Below are positions 14,860 to 24,636 of a DNA stretch of 64,000 bases, piece after piece. Each line of letters opens with the position of its first letter. Within the stretch, counting starts at the first letter, position 1. The position numbers were made by a program, and so were the translations under genes. The DNA is from UKL13-2 sp947085425 (lineage in GTDB: Bacteria; Pseudomonadota; Gammaproteobacteria; Burkholderiales; Usitatibacteraceae): assembly GCA_947085425.1 (NCBI GenBank), contig CAMTWK010000026.1, positions 43,576 to 107,575 on the forward strand. Reading direction: 5' to 3'. Below the pieces are notes generated by a model that ran no database searches, had not been told where the DNA came from, and saw nothing but the letters and a program-made list of their open reading frames with translations.

Positions 14860-16692
14860 TCAATCTAAGCCGAGATCTTGGGCGCGCCGCATGGTCTCCG
14901 CCCGCTTTATCGCCACATTGGCATCTTTGCGCAACCGATTCAGCGCTTCGGCAAATTCGGTGTCCAAATCAAGCCGGTCGGTATCGACTTCGCTGAGCAA
15001 TAACGACGCTTGTTTCAATGAGTAGACATCCTGACTATCGCGAAAGTGTTCGACAATCATGGCCTGATGCAACACTTCACCGTCATGTGCACGAATATAC
15101 GACGCCACACGAAAGGCAGTGCCCAGTGGCGTGTCGTCATCCTCGGCAACATTGATATCAAATTGATTGGCCAGCGACGGCTTGACCAGCATGCGACCAA
15201 CAATTTGAATCGCCAATCCGACTGCCGGCGCTTTAATACGTGGTGCAGGGGCGCCGGCTTCCGGCCCCTTTTTTCCCCATGGCTTAAACGGCTTATCAGG
15301 CGACCAGATTTTTTTCCCGGGTGATTCGCCTTGTGGTGTTGCCGATGGTGTGCCATGCGACGAGGCCTGATGAGACTTCGCAGTACCAACATGAGGTGTT
15401 TGACCGAGTTGCGCCGACAACGGCACCATTTCTTCAATTTCTCGTGCGCTGAGACCGGTTTCTTCAACCAATTGTCTGCGCAACATATATGCGAGCGCTG
15501 GCGCAACAATCTGCCCGATATAGGGTTTGACCAAAGCAATCAAACGGCTGCGTCCTTCCAAGCTGGTCATGTCAACGTTCGCGCGTATTTCGTCAAATAA
15601 AACCACCGACAACGGCGCGGCCTGTTTGAGTGCGTCGAGGAAGGCATCTTTACCCAACCGTCGAACATACGAATCCGGATCATCTTCAGCTGGCAAAAAC
15701 AAAAAGCGCACTTCTTTGCCATCGGTGATGATCGGCAGGGATTGTTCGAGCGCCCGCCATGCGGCCCGTCTGCCGGCTTTGTCACCGTCAAAACAAAACA
15801 CCAGATTGTCGGCCATGCGTAATAATTTTTCGACATGAGTTGGTGTGGTGGCGGTGCCCAATGTGGCGACGGCGTTTTCGACCCCGGCCTGCGCCAGCGC
15901 AACCACGTCCATATAACCTTCCACCACAATCACGGTGTTGTCATCGCGAATGGCACGGCGCGCATGAAATAAGCCATACAACTCACGGCCCTTTTCAAAC
16001 AACGGTGTCTCGGGAGAATTCAAATATTTGGGTTCGCCCCGGCCGATCACGCGACCGCCAAAGCCAATCACGTTGCCACGTTGATCAAGAATTGGAAACA
16101 TGACGCGATCTCGAAAACGATCGTATCGCCGACCCTCTTCCGAGTCGATCACCAAGCCGCATTCTTTGAGTGCGCCCGCCGTGTAGTCCTCCACCGCGCC
16201 TTTTAATCCCTGCCAATCTTCGGGTGCAAAACCGAGGCCAAATTTGGCGGCAATTTCACCGGTCACGCCGCGCCCCTTGAGATAGTCAATCGCCTTTGGT
16301 GACGACTTTAATTGGCACCGATAAAATTGCATGGCGGCCGACATGATTTCACCGAGGCTGGCGGAAATACGCGCTTTTTCCAGGGACTCTTCGCGGTTGG
16401 CTTCATTTGGCAATGACATGCCCACCGACTCTGCCAGCTCTTGCACGGCATCACGGAATCCCAGACCGCTGTATTCCATTAGAAAACTGATGGCGGTACC
16501 GTGGGCACCGCAGCCAAAGCAGTGATAAAACTGTTTGGCCGGTGCCACCGAAAATGACGGCGACTTTTCGTTGTGAAACGGACAGCAAGCGGAATAGTTT
16601 TGGCCGGATTTTTTCAGCTTCACATGCCGATCAATCACCTCGACAATGTCGATACGCGCGAGCAGCTGCTGGATAAAATCTTGCGGGATCAT
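14860..16692 (-). CDS. dnaG: DNA primase
   Basis: 610 codons. It synthesises RNA primers at the replication fork. The N-terminal CHC2 zinc-binding domain is visible (CCPFHNEKSPSF, CFGCGAHG, residues 36-65). The TOPRIM catalytic core (about 255-340) has VIVVEGYMDV and the metal-binding FCFDGDKAGRRAAW. The C-terminal part (about 470-610), after a Pro/Ser/Gly-rich linker, is the DnaB-helicase-interacting domain. The order rpsU-yqeY-dnaG-rpoD matches the macromolecular-synthesis operon, with yqeY inserted as in other betaproteobacteria. Confidence 0.98.
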   Translation of the reverse strand: MIPQDFIQQLLARIDIVEVIDRHVKLKKSGQNYSACCPFHNEKSPSFSVAPAKQFYHCFGCGAHGTAISFLMEYSGLGFRDAVQELAESVGMSLPNEANREESLEKARISASLGEIMSAAMQFYRCQLKSSPKAIDYLKGRGVTGEIAAKFGLGFAPEDWQGLKGAVEDYTAGALKECGLVIDSEEGRRYDRFRDRVMFPILDQRGNVIGFGGRVIGRGEPKYLNSPETPLFEKGRELYGLFHARRAIRDDNTVIVVEGYMDVVALAQAGVENAVATLGTATTPTHVEKLLRMADNLVFCFDGDKAGRRAAWRALEQSLPIITDGKEVRFLFLPAEDDPDSYVRRLGKDAFLDALKQAAPLSVVLFDEIRANVDMTSLEGRSRLIALVKPYIGQIVAPALAYMLRRQLVEETGLSAREIEEMVPLSAQLGQTPHVGTAKSHQASSHGTPSATPQGESPGKKIWSPDKPFKPWGKKGPEAGAPAPRIKAPAVGLAIQIVGRMLVKPSLANQFDINVAEDDDTPLGTAFRVASYIRAHDGEVLHQAMIVEHFRDSQDVYSLKQASLLLSEVDTDRLDLDTEFAEALNRLRKDANVAIKRAETMRRAQDLGLD

Positions 16693-16796
16693 TTAGTGAT
16701 TATCAATTCTGACAACGTCGACATGCGGTTTGGCTGTGCGCCATATATGGACCGATGGACCCACGCACATTGACGCACACACAGACTGACACGTCA

Positions 16797-17249
16797 CTAA
16801 CCCAGCCGCGCCTTGACGGTCGCCGACAATTTGCCCATGTCGGCACGCCCCGCCACCTTTGGCCTGAGCGCGCCAATTACCTTGCCCATATCCTTGCCGG
16901 ACGTCGCGCCGGTTTCGGCAATCACTTGATCAAGGATGACACTCAGTTCGGCGTCGGATAATTGCTGCGGCATGTAGGCCTGCAAGATGCCGACTTCAAA
17001 TTGCTCGATGGCAACCAGATCAAGGCGGTTTCCCTTGGTGTATTGCTCGATCGAGTCCTTGCGTTGTTTCAACATTTTTTCGATGATGGTCAACACAATA
17101 TCGTCGGTGATGTCGATGCGCTCATCGACCTCGCGCTGTTTGATTGCCGACGTCAGCAAACGAATCGCCGCGAGCTTTTCAGATTCGCGCGCTTTCATCG
17201 CCGCTTTCATGTCGTCGTTTATTTTGTCACGCAATATGGATGTGGCCAT
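16797..17249 (-). CDS. yqeY: YqeY/GatB-domain protein
   Basis: 150 codons, a typical length. Family with an all-helical GatB/YqeY domain like the tail of the amidotransferase subunit GatB, thought to contact tRNA, though the precise role is unsettled. Recognisable segments: LRDKINDDMKAAMKARE at the start, AIRLLTSAIKQREVDER, QAYMPQQLSD.EL and the glycine-rich end MGKVIGALRPKVAGRADMG. It lies between rpsU and dnaG on the same strand, downstream of the rpsU terminator, so it is probably expressed by read-through. Confidence 0.95.
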   Translation of the reverse strand: MATSILRDKINDDMKAAMKARESEKLAAIRLLTSAIKQREVDERIDITDDIVLTIIEKMLKQRKDSIEQYTKGNRLDLVAIEQFEVGILQAYMPQQLSDAELSVILDQVIAETGATSGKDMGKVIGALRPKVAGRADMGKLSATVKARLG

Positions 17250-17397
17250 GTGGGCTCCTGCCTGTTTAAAAGCGAATGTCGAAAGACGAATTATGCGTTA
17301 ACGCTGGCCGGCTGCTGCGCCACCATTACCGCCATTGCGATCATTACCATTAGGCAGTAACCAGCAATATCGAGCAACAACTGGCAATTACCGGCAA

Positions 17398-17429
17398 TAA
17401 AAAAGGCAGGTAGCGAACGCTACCTGCCT
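17398..17429 (-). terminator. Rho-independent terminator/attenuator after rpsU
   Basis: Perfect 11-bp stem GGCAGGTAGCG/CGCTACCTGCC with a 2-base loop, followed on the minus strand by TTTTTTA. It separates rpsU from yqeY-dnaG-rpoD. The corresponding terminator in E. coli keeps rpsU output much higher than that of dnaG, and the same use is likely here. Confidence 0.92.
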
Positions 17430-17464
17430 CAAATTGAATTCTTTTCTAAAGATTCGCGATGCGC

Positions 17465-17674
17465 TTAGTATAGTTTCGGCGGCAGCATTTGTGCACGCAA
17501 TCGCTTGTAGCGGCGCTTGACGGCGGCAGCGTGTTTGCGCTTGCGCTCGGCAGTTGGCTTTTCGTAGAACTCACGCGCGCGTAAGTCGGTCAGCAGACCG
17601 GTTTTTTCAATGGCACGTTTGAAGCGGCGCAGTGCCACATCGAACGGCTCGTTCTCTTTCAGTTTGACCAACAT
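17465..17674 (-). CDS. rpsU: 30S ribosomal protein S21 (bS21)
   Basis: 69 codons; the usual length is about 70. Small, strongly basic protein with the conserved KENEPFDVALRRFKR start and RKRKHAAAVKRRYKR tail. It helps base-pairing between the Shine-Dalgarno sequence and 16S rRNA during initiation. The start ATG 17674 is preceded by AAGGAAA at normal distance. First gene of the macromolecular-synthesis cluster. Confidence 0.97.
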   Translation of the reverse strand: MLVKLKENEPFDVALRRFKRAIEKTGLLTDLRAREFYEKPTAERKRKHAAAVKRRYKRLRAQMLPPKLY

Positions 17675-17811
17675 ATCAATATTTCCTTAATCACTTTTAT
17701 GGTTATGCCCGCCCAACCTGTTGAGAGGTTGTGGGTCTGAAGCTTAAATTTCCCCGCTGCAATCAAGAAGCAATCGATAACATTACACACCGATTTGCAG
17801 TGAAGCCCAAT

Positions 17812-17840
17812 ATAATAGCCAAGTTTTCCAAATTCCACAA
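17812..17840 (-). promoter_or_regulatory. Candidate promoter of rpsU
   Basis: Minus-strand TTGTGG, 17 bp, TATTAT, about 140 bp upstream of the rpsU start in the divergent rpsU/tsaD gap. The -10 box is good and the -35 box weak. Confidence 0.4.
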
Positions 17841-17858
17841 CATATTCAATCACCTACC

Positions 17859-18896
17859 GTGTTAATCCTCGGCATCGAATCCTCTTGCGACGAAACCGGC
17901 GTGGCGCTTTATGACACCACGCGGGGCCTGCTTGGCCATCAACTGCATTCACAGATCGAGATGCACACCGCCTACGGTGGGGTAGTGCCGGAATTGGCCT
18001 CGCGTGATCATATTCGACGGGTGATTCCACTTATTGAAGGCCTTTTTATCGATAGTGGTTGCTCACTTAAAGACATCGACGCCATCGGCGTGACCCAGGG
18101 ACCGGGGCTCGCCGGTGCCTTACTGGTCGGCAACAGTGTGGCTGTTGCGTTGGCGGCAGCACTAAATAAGCCGGTGATTGGCATCCATCATTTGGAGGGC
18201 CATTTACTTTCACCGCTGCTCGCCGAGCCAAAGCCGGATTTTCCGTTTATTGCTCTGTTGGTTTCCGGCGGACACACCCAACTCATGGCGGTTCGTGGCG
18301 TCGGCGACTACACCCTGCTGGGTGAAACCGTGGACGACGCGGCGGGCGAAGCGTTCGACAAAACCGCGTCTTTATTGGGATTGGGTTATCCCGGTGGTGC
18401 CAAGTTGTCAAAACTGGCGATGACGGGCAATCCGTCGATTTACAAACTGCCGCGGCCGATGATCCATTCCAATGACCTGGAGTTCAGCTTTAGTGGCTTG
18501 AAAACCGCTGTACTCACGCTGGTCAACAAACTCAAATTGGCCACTGGTGGTCTGACCGATCAGCAACGCGCGGATGTGGCGGCCGCATTTGAAGCAGCCA
18601 TAGCCGAGGTGTTAACCGTTAAATCTCTGAAGGCGCTCAAACAAACCAATATGCAGCGCATCGTGGTCGCGGGGGGGGTTGGAGCCAATCGACAACTGCG
18701 CAGTGTACTCACGCGTGAAGCCAACAAAATGGGTGCCGAGGTTTTTTATCCGCCATTGGAGTTGTGCACCGATAACGGCGCGATGATTGCGTTTGCTGCC
18801 GCACTTCGCCTCAGCCATGGGGTGGCGTCATCAACGTTTGAAAATGGCAGTTTTGCGGTTAAACCCCGCTGGCCGTTGGCGGATCTACAGTCTTGA
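17859..18896 (+). CDS. tsaD: tRNA N6-threonylcarbamoyladenosine transferase subunit TsaD
   Basis: 345 codons from GTG 17859; the family start motif LILGIESSCDETGVALYD follows immediately, so no longer N-terminus is needed. The ASKHA-fold metalloprotein transfers the threonylcarbamoyl group to A37 of tRNAs that read ANN codons, working with TsaB and TsaE. Metal-binding HHLEGH (about 107-112), the nucleotide-binding VSGGHTQL (about 133-140) and GGVGANRQLR near residue 270 are present. It is divergent from rpsU, as in most proteobacteria. Confidence 0.98.
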   Translation: MLILGIESSCDETGVALYDTTRGLLGHQLHSQIEMHTAYGGVVPELASRDHIRRVIPLIEGLFIDSGCSLKDIDAIGVTQGPGLAGALLVGNSVAVALAAALNKPVIGIHHLEGHLLSPLLAEPKPDFPFIALLVSGGHTQLMAVRGVGDYTLLGETVDDAAGEAFDKTASLLGLGYPGGAKLSKLAMTGNPSIYKLPRPMIHSNDLEFSFSGLKTAVLTLVNKLKLATGGLTDQQRADVAAAFEAAIAEVLTVKSLKALKQTNMQRIVVAGGVGANRQLRSVLTREANKMGAEVFYPPLELCTDNGAMIAFAAALRLSHGVASSTFENGSFAVKPRWPLADLQS

Positions 18897-19342
18897 TGAC
18901 GCAAATTGAATTTCAGTTTTTTTTGGAGGAACACGGGAAGACCACCAATTCAATTGCGAAATCGCCGTTGATCCTGTTGTGCGTTGTTTTAATCAATTCG
19001 GACGCGCCATACACGCGGCAAGAATAAGTTTTCGTTGGCAACCTTTGCCGATTTGGCGTGACACTTGCGCTCAAGCTGAATCGGCGATTGGCAACCCAAA
19101 CTCGAATGCATCCGCGTTGCGCCTGCGTGATGAGCCAGGCGCGCACGTCAAGGCTGGCGTACTGGCTGCAAAGATCAAGGGAAATGCCGACACCTTTTTG
19201 CGGTTACGGTGAAATATGCAGGCTAATTTTTGAAAAGTGGGGCGACGCTTGCCCCCACGGTAATTCATGCGGCATTGAGCTCTTTCAATATCACACTCCC
19301 GCCAGACCGCGCCGATCTGTACTTTCCGGCCTGCGGCAGATT
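18897..19342. other. Intergenic region with a copy of the 17-bp repeat end
   Basis: Between converging tsaD and the DUF4124 gene. It holds GTGAAATATGCAGGCTA (19209-19225), which matches the ends of the 251-bp element beside rpoD, and a GTGGGGC/GCCCCCAC hairpin (about 19238-19259). I find no supportable gene; short frames here lack ribosome sites and family resemblance. Confidence 0.5.
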
Positions 19343-19879
19343 TCAGTCCGGCGCCTGCTGCCGATATTTTTCTTCTGATTCCTTTAATGCGTCCTCGGCT
19401 TTTTTGACCGCCGCTTCCAGACCGGCTATTCGGCTGTAATATTCTGGCAGCCGCATGACAGAATTTCCGTCTTTACGCACCACAATTCGGGTTTCACCGG
19501 CGACCGGGTCACGACCGGTTTCGAGGTCTTTTTTCGCCTTGTCCAAGGCTTCTTCCGACAGTTTTACGTTGTTCTGGAGCTTGTCCCGTAATGCCGCGCG
19601 CGCGTCGCCACGCGCCTTGATGTCGGCAAATTTTTGTTCCTTGCCCGCGCCGTCTTTGGTCTGCATTTTGACAATATTGGCGGTGGGGTCAACTGTCACC
19701 TTTGACGCTTGTTCACCCTCTTTCGGCGCTTTGTCCGAATAGGTCCCCTTGCCATTTTTGTCAACGTGTTTATAAATAGTTTGCGCAACTCCCGCGCCGG
19801 ACATGGTCATCATTATTGTCGCAGCGAGTGACGCGGCAAACATTCCGAATCGCGCACTGCGTGGGTGTTGTTTAGACAT
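19343..19879 (-). CDS. Secreted DUF4124-domain protein
   Basis: 178 codons from ATG 19879, which has a strong AAGGAG site; the frame is open further upstream but inside the preceding gene. The N-terminal signal sequence has a hydrophobic core (FGMFAASLAATIMMTMSG) with likely cleavage after VAQ or nearby. A DUF4124-type domain follows (IYKHVDKNGKGTYSDKAP), then a long charged helical or coiled-coil tail (about 95-175). This is a common betaproteobacterial periplasmic family of unknown function. The start overlaps the end of the ThiF-like gene by 8 bp, so the two are translationally coupled. Confidence 0.85.
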   Translation of the reverse strand: MSKQHPRSARFGMFAASLAATIMMTMSGAGVAQTIYKHVDKNGKGTYSDKAPKEGEQASKVTVDPTANIVKMQTKDGAGKEQKFADIKARGDARAALRDKLQNNVKLSEEALDKAKKDLETGRDPVAGETRIVVRKDGNSVMRLPEYYSRIAGLEAAVKKAEDALKESEEKYRQQAPD

Positions 19880-20675
19880 GTTCCATCTCCTTGGTGACCT
19901 GTTTGGCACGATTTGCAGACGCACATACCGGGCAAGCCGGATCCTGACGAAAACGAACGTCGCGCCACGCCAGATTGCGCGCGTCAAACATCGATAACCG
20001 ACCTTGTCCGTCCGTCACATTTGTTTCATTTTCAAGGCCGGTCAACAAACGGATGGCCTGAACAGCTTGCATGGTGCCAATCACGCCAACCAAGGGTGCA
20101 AACACACCCATTACCGCGCAGCGCTCCTCGGCCATGTTTTGGTCTTCCGGAAACAAACATGAGTAACAAGGCGAATTATTCGAACGAAAATCGAAGCTGG
20201 TGATCTGCCCGTCGAAACGAATTGCCGCACCCGACACCAGCACTTTGCGGTATTTAAAACAGGCGCGATTAATAGCGTGACGGGTTGCAAAATTGTCGGT
20301 GCAATCCAATACCAAATCAGCCATCCGCACCAGGCTATCAAGTGCGTCGTCATCCAACCGGATGGTGGTAGCCTCGACGACAATGGTCGAATTGATTTCG
20401 GCAAGGGAAGCCTTGGCCGATGCCGCCTTGTTTTGACCAATGGTTGCTTCACGATGAATGACCTGACGCTGTAGATTCGTTAGGTCGACATCATCACCAT
20501 CGGCAATCAAGATGCGCCCGACACCAGCGGATGCCAAATACATCAGCGCGGCGGAGCCCAATCCCCCCGCACCCACCACCAGCACGGTGGCACTGTCCAA
20601 TTTTGCCTGCGCCTCCAGACCAAACGGTTCGAGCAGAATATGCCGCGAATAACGCAGTAATTTATGATCGTCCAC
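19872..20675 (-). CDS. moeB: ThiF/MoeB/HesA-family adenylyltransferase
   Basis: 267 codons. It is an E1-like enzyme that adenylates the C-terminal glycine of a sulfur-carrier protein (MoaD or ThiS). Visible: nucleotide-binding VVGAGGLGSAALMYLASAGVG (split near residues 33-53), the arginine finger region NLQRQ, and the zinc-binding CYSC and CPVC pairs. Its place downstream of ctpA-envC-gpmA is the usual betaproteobacterial setting for this gene. Whether it serves molybdopterin or thiamine synthesis cannot be told from this window. Confidence 0.9.
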   Translation of the reverse strand: MDDHKLLRYSRHILLEPFGLEAQAKLDSATVLVVGAGGLGSAALMYLASAGVGRILIADGDDVDLTNLQRQVIHREATIGQNKAASAKASLAEINSTIVVEATTIRLDDDALDSLVRMADLVLDCTDNFATRHAINRACFKYRKVLVSGAAIRFDGQITSFDFRSNNSPCYSCLFPEDQNMAEERCAVMGVFAPLVGVIGTMQAVQAIRLLTGLENETNVTDGQGRLSMFDARNLAWRDVRFRQDPACPVCASANRAKQVTKEMEHV

Positions 20676-20702
20676 GTCACCCTTCCGAATAAAGTTCGCG
20701 AC

Positions 20703-22283
20703 TTATTTGGATACGGCGGCCTTCACATCTGCCGGCTTGGCTGCCGCGACAGTGGCGGCAGGTTTTGCGGCGGCAATTGCAGTCGTCATGGCCAGCCACG
20801 CCTTGGGATTGGCGGCAACTGCCTGACCATTCAATTGATTCAAGGCCTGCTGCAATACAAAGTCGATCGGACGTCCGTCGGCAGCCATGCGCGGTTTGTA
20901 TTCAACCGGCTTTTCTTCTTCTTTCTTGAGCGCGAGCTGCACGGCACGTTGTTCATCCGTCGCAGTTTCACCCGGCGAATTTTTGATCGCCTCGATTGCC
21001 TTTTGCTCTTCTTCCGTCGTCAAATGCCGCTCCAGATCCGCTTCGCGCATCACCAGCCGTTGTGAGCCATCATCAACTTGTTTATCCGGTGAAATTCCCT
21101 TCGCCTGGATCGAACGACCGGCCGGCGTGAAATAACGCGCCGTTGTTAATTTGATCGCGCTGTTTTCACCGATCGGCAAAATTGTTTGCACCGATCCTTT
21201 GCCAAACGTTTGTGTGCCCATGATGGTTGCGCGCTTATGGTCTTGCAAGGCACCTGCAACAATTTCAGATGCCGATGCGCTGCCGTTGTTGACCAACACA
21301 ATGAGCGGCACAGTCTTGGCGGCAGGATTCAGCTTGGCCAAAATATCGTCTTTACCGCCGCGGCGTTGATAGTCTTCTTTTTTAGCATACAGACGCATTT
21401 TTGCGTCTTCAATGCGACCCTCGGTGTACACAACCAACACATCCTTGGGTAAAAACGCCGCCGAGACGGCCACCGATGCTTCGAGCACACCGCCCGGATC
21501 GTTGCGCAAATCCAAAATCATGCCTTTGAGCTGTCCATTGTTTTGCTTAAAAGAATCATTGATCGCGCGCACCATTTTTTCGGGGGTCGCTTGTTCAAAT
21601 TGTGTCAGTCGAATATAGGCAATGCCTGGCTCCAGTTGGCGACTGCGCACACTTTGAATTTCAATTACCGCGCGCTTAACGTTAAACACCAGCTCACGTC
21701 CTTCACCGCGCCGCAAAATAGTCAGCACCGCCTCGGTACCCGCCTCGCCACGCATGCGTTTCACAGCCTCGGTCAGCGACACGCCGCGCAAATTCGATTG
21801 ATTGACTTTAATGATGTAGTCGCCCGACTTGATGCCGGCTTTAAACGCGGGCGTGTCATCGATCGGCGAAATGACTTTTACAAACCCGTCTTCACTGCCA
21901 ACCTCAATACCCAGGCCACCAAATTTTCCGCTGGTGGCGGTTTGCATTTCTTTATATGCTTCTTCATCCAAAAATGCCGAATGTGGATCCAGCCCATTCA
22001 ACATGCCGTTAATTGCCTCTTTGATCAGGCGTTTATCATCCACTTCTTCGACGTAGCCGGCTTTTACCCGGCCAAATACCTCGGACAACATGCGCACTTC
22101 TTCAATCGGCAAATTCAACATGGATGACTGACGCACCGCAACGGCTGAAAAATGCAGCGACAATGACACCCCCAAGACAGCACCAAGGCCAATCAAACTG
22201 GCGGCCTTCATTTTTTTGCCGAATTTTGGCGGGTGGGTTTGGATCAATTTTTCCATATTCAATTTTCCGATTTCAACGTTCAT
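20703..22283 (-). CDS. ctpA: Carboxy-terminal processing protease, peptidase S41A
   Basis: 526 codons from ATG 22283, whose A is shared with the envC stop (TAATG); an upstream in-frame start at 22298 lies inside envC. A signal anchor (about 32-50: ASLIGLGAVLGVSLSLHF) targets it to the periplasm. The PDZ domain is at about 105-185 (GGLGIEVG..DGFVKVISPIDDTPAFKAGI split). The protease core has the Ser of NGSASASEI and the Lys of TFGKGSVQT as the catalytic dyad. The Ala/Lys-rich tail (about 495-525) is low complexity. It trims proteins and endopeptidases at their C-termini. Confidence 0.95.
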   Translation of the reverse strand: MNVEIGKLNMEKLIQTHPPKFGKKMKAASLIGLGAVLGVSLSLHFSAVAVRQSSMLNLPIEEVRMLSEVFGRVKAGYVEEVDDKRLIKEAINGMLNGLDPHSAFLDEEAYKEMQTATSGKFGGLGIEVGSEDGFVKVISPIDDTPAFKAGIKSGDYIIKVNQSNLRGVSLTEAVKRMRGEAGTEAVLTILRRGEGRELVFNVKRAVIEIQSVRSRQLEPGIAYIRLTQFEQATPEKMVRAINDSFKQNNGQLKGMILDLRNDPGGVLEASVAVSAAFLPKDVLVVYTEGRIEDAKMRLYAKKEDYQRRGGKDDILAKLNPAAKTVPLIVLVNNGSASASEIVAGALQDHKRATIMGTQTFGKGSVQTILPIGENSAIKLTTARYFTPAGRSIQAKGISPDKQVDDGSQRLVMREADLERHLTTEEEQKAIEAIKNSPGETATDEQRAVQLALKKEEEKPVEYKPRMAADGRPIDFVLQQALNQLNGQAVAANPKAWLAMTTAIAAAKPAATVAAAKPADVKAAVSK

Positions 22284-23602
22284 TATTTGCCGACCCAACG
22301 CATCGGGTCAAACGGCTTGCCATCCAAACGTAATTCAAAATATACACCCGATTCCAACGCGCCACCGGTCGAGCCGACTGACGCGATGGACTCGCCGGCA
22401 GACGTGGTATCGCCAACTTGCTTGATCAAACTTTCATTGTGGCCGTATAAGCTCAAAAACCCGGCACCATGATCAACAATAACCAAATTGCCATAACCGC
22501 GCAGCCAATCTGCAAAAACCACGCGGCCATCAGCCACCGCCCGCACCGGCAAACCATCTGCGGAACGAATAAACAACCCCTTCCAAGTGACGCCACCTTC
22601 CTCACGTTGGGCACCGAATCGGCCGGCAAGTTCACCACGAACCGGTAACTTCAGCTTTCCCCGCAGGCTGGCAAAGGCATGCCCCACAAAACCACTGTCA
22701 GCTTCGTCGGTGACGACCGCACCTGGCTTGCGGATGCGCCCCGCGTCTGTTTTGTCGCCGGATGGCTTTGCATCGGACCGCGGGTCGGCTTTGGGCTTGC
22801 GTGCAAGCGCGATGGCGATTTGTTCAACTAATTTTGTCAGGCGATTTTCGTCGCGCTTTAATCGGCCGACTTCACGCCGGTTTTTGCTGATGTCTGAGCG
22901 CACCTGTCCCAATATTTTTTGGCGGCTGGCGCGCTCGGCGACCAGCATGGCGCGCGCTTTTTTTTGTTCGTTTGCATTGGCGGCAAGCTCGGTTTGTTTT
23001 TCGTGGGCTTCAACCTCAAGCGCGGCAAGTATGGCGACGCTTTTTTTTAATCGGCCAATCGCTGCAATGCGCGAGCGAGTGACATACCCCAGATAGACCA
23101 GCCGCCGCTCGACTGCGGAGACATCTTCGCCACTTAACATCAAACGCATGGCATCGGTATTGCCGTACATGTATTGATGACGAATGAGTTTGTCGCGTAA
23201 ATTTTCTTCGCGGACGATATCGGCGCGGGCGGTGACAACCCTCCGCTCAATGTCAGCCAGATCGCGGCCAATTTCCCGCTGCTCTGTTGCCATCGTTAAT
23301 AAATTTCGATTGGCCTCGGAAATGGCCTTCTCAGAGACCTTGAGCTGATCAGAAATTTCATTGCGCGACTCTTCACTTTTGATGAAGGCGCGATTGAGCT
23401 TGTCGATTTGACCCCGCAACTCCTCCAACGCCTGCTTCTTTTCGACACTTTCGGCTTTGGACGGACCGGACGTATTTGCTTGGTTCGCCTTTACATTTAC
23501 ACTCAAACAGGCGAAACCAAGCAATGACAAGGCGATCAAGACATAACCGACTGGAAATGGCCGCCGATAATCGATGTTGATGTTTTTATTCGATGTCAAC
23601 AA
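22283..23602 (-). CDS. envC: EnvC-like murein hydrolase activator (M23-family fold)
   Basis: 439 codons. An N-terminal membrane/signal segment (about 17-37) is followed by long coiled coils (about 50-265), a linker, and a C-terminal LytM/M23 domain (about 315-438). In active M23 enzymes the metal ligands are HxxxD and HxH; here the corresponding places read WKGLFIRSADG and YFELRL, without the His residues. The domain is therefore degenerate, as in EnvC of E. coli, which activates amidases AmiA/AmiB at the division site rather than cutting peptidoglycan. The gene overlaps ctpA by 1 bp. Confidence 0.9.
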   Translation of the reverse strand: MLTSNKNINIDYRRPFPVGYVLIALSLLGFACLSVNVKANQANTSGPSKAESVEKKQALEELRGQIDKLNRAFIKSEESRNEISDQLKVSEKAISEANRNLLTMATEQREIGRDLADIERRVVTARADIVREENLRDKLIRHQYMYGNTDAMRLMLSGEDVSAVERRLVYLGYVTRSRIAAIGRLKKSVAILAALEVEAHEKQTELAANANEQKKARAMLVAERASRQKILGQVRSDISKNRREVGRLKRDENRLTKLVEQIAIALARKPKADPRSDAKPSGDKTDAGRIRKPGAVVTDEADSGFVGHAFASLRGKLKLPVRGELAGRFGAQREEGGVTWKGLFIRSADGLPVRAVADGRVVFADWLRGYGNLVIVDHGAGFLSLYGHNESLIKQVGDTTSAGESIASVGSTGGALESGVYFELRLDGKPFDPMRWVGK

Positions 23603-23635
23603 TTGTCACACCATTGCATCGTAGTGGGCATTCCG

Positions 23636-24379
23636 TTAAGCCCGCCCTTGGGCGGCGACTGCGGCACCGGCTTTGGCGATTTCATCCTGATCACCCAGGT
23701 AATAACTGCGAATGGGTCGCAGGTCGTCTGTCAATTCGTAAACCAATGGCACCGCCGTAGGAATATTCAGGTTCACAATTGCCTCATCGGCAACGTTGTC
23801 CAGATGTTTGACCAACGCACGCAGCGTATTGCCGTGGGCGGCGATGATAACTCGTTTGCCGGCGCGAATCTGCGGGGCAATTTCCATTTGCCAATAGGGC
23901 ACAAATCGATTTACGGTGTCTTTCAAACACTCCGTTTGTGGTAGCTCCTCTGGCAATAAATCCGCATAACGATAGTCTTTTGACGGATGGCCGGGGTCGT
24001 TCAAATCAAGCGGCGGCGGCGGCGTGTCGTAACTGCGCCGCCAGCTCAAAACCTGTTCTTCGCCGAATTTTTTTGCCGTCTCGGCCTTGTTGAGCCCCTG
24101 CAAGGCACCGTAGTGGCGTTCATTTAATCGCCAGTGTTTGATGACCGGCACCCAGCGTCGATCCAGCACCTCCTGGGTAATCCAGAGGGTGCGTATTGCG
24201 CGGGTCAAAAGCGACGTGTAGGCCAAATCAATATCAAAGCCCTCGGCTTTTAAGACTTTGCCGGCGCGTTCGGCCTCAAATTCACCTTTTTTAGTGAGAT
24301 CAACATCGACCCAACCAGTAAATCGATTTTGTTGATTCCATTGCGATTCGCCATGCCGCATCAAGATCAATTTTTTCAT
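23636..24379 (-). CDS. gpmA: 2,3-bisphosphoglycerate-dependent phosphoglycerate mutase
   Basis: 247 codons, the usual length. It interconverts 3- and 2-phosphoglycerate in glycolysis/gluconeogenesis through a phospho-His. The N-terminal LMRHGESQWNQQNRFTGW carries the nucleophile His8. The substrate-closing loop has RRSYDTPPPP, and AHGNTLRAL holds the second catalytic His. It precedes envC in the same orientation, 33 bp apart. Confidence 0.97.
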   Translation of the reverse strand: MKKLILMRHGESQWNQQNRFTGWVDVDLTKKGEFEAERAGKVLKAEGFDIDLAYTSLLTRAIRTLWITQEVLDRRWVPVIKHWRLNERHYGALQGLNKAETAKKFGEEQVLSWRRSYDTPPPPLDLNDPGHPSKDYRYADLLPEELPQTECLKDTVNRFVPYWQMEIAPQIRAGKRVIIAAHGNTLRALVKHLDNVADEAIVNLNIPTAVPLVYELTDDLRPIRSYYLGDQDEIAKAGAAVAAQGRA

Positions 24380-24636
24380 TTTTCAGATTTCCGCTTGTTT
24401 TTCCAATAATTCACTTGTTTTTTACCGTTTGGGTGCCACATGCCATTGCGCCACCCGACCATCCCGCAGTCGGGAAATTGATGCAAAGTGTTAGAATAGC
24501 TAGTTTACGTGATGCGGTTCATCATGAACATCGGGCGACTGATTCGAGCGGCACCAAAACGTTCCGAACTGCGCCGATTCAAGTACAACTCTTTTAGCCG
24601 ACATCACCCTTTTGCACCCCTAATATAGATTTCTCC

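Noticed and set aside
22283..22298. Earlier start of ctpA at 22298
   Set aside because: It would lie inside envC; the TAATG junction at 22283 gives coupled translation and the same signal anchor.
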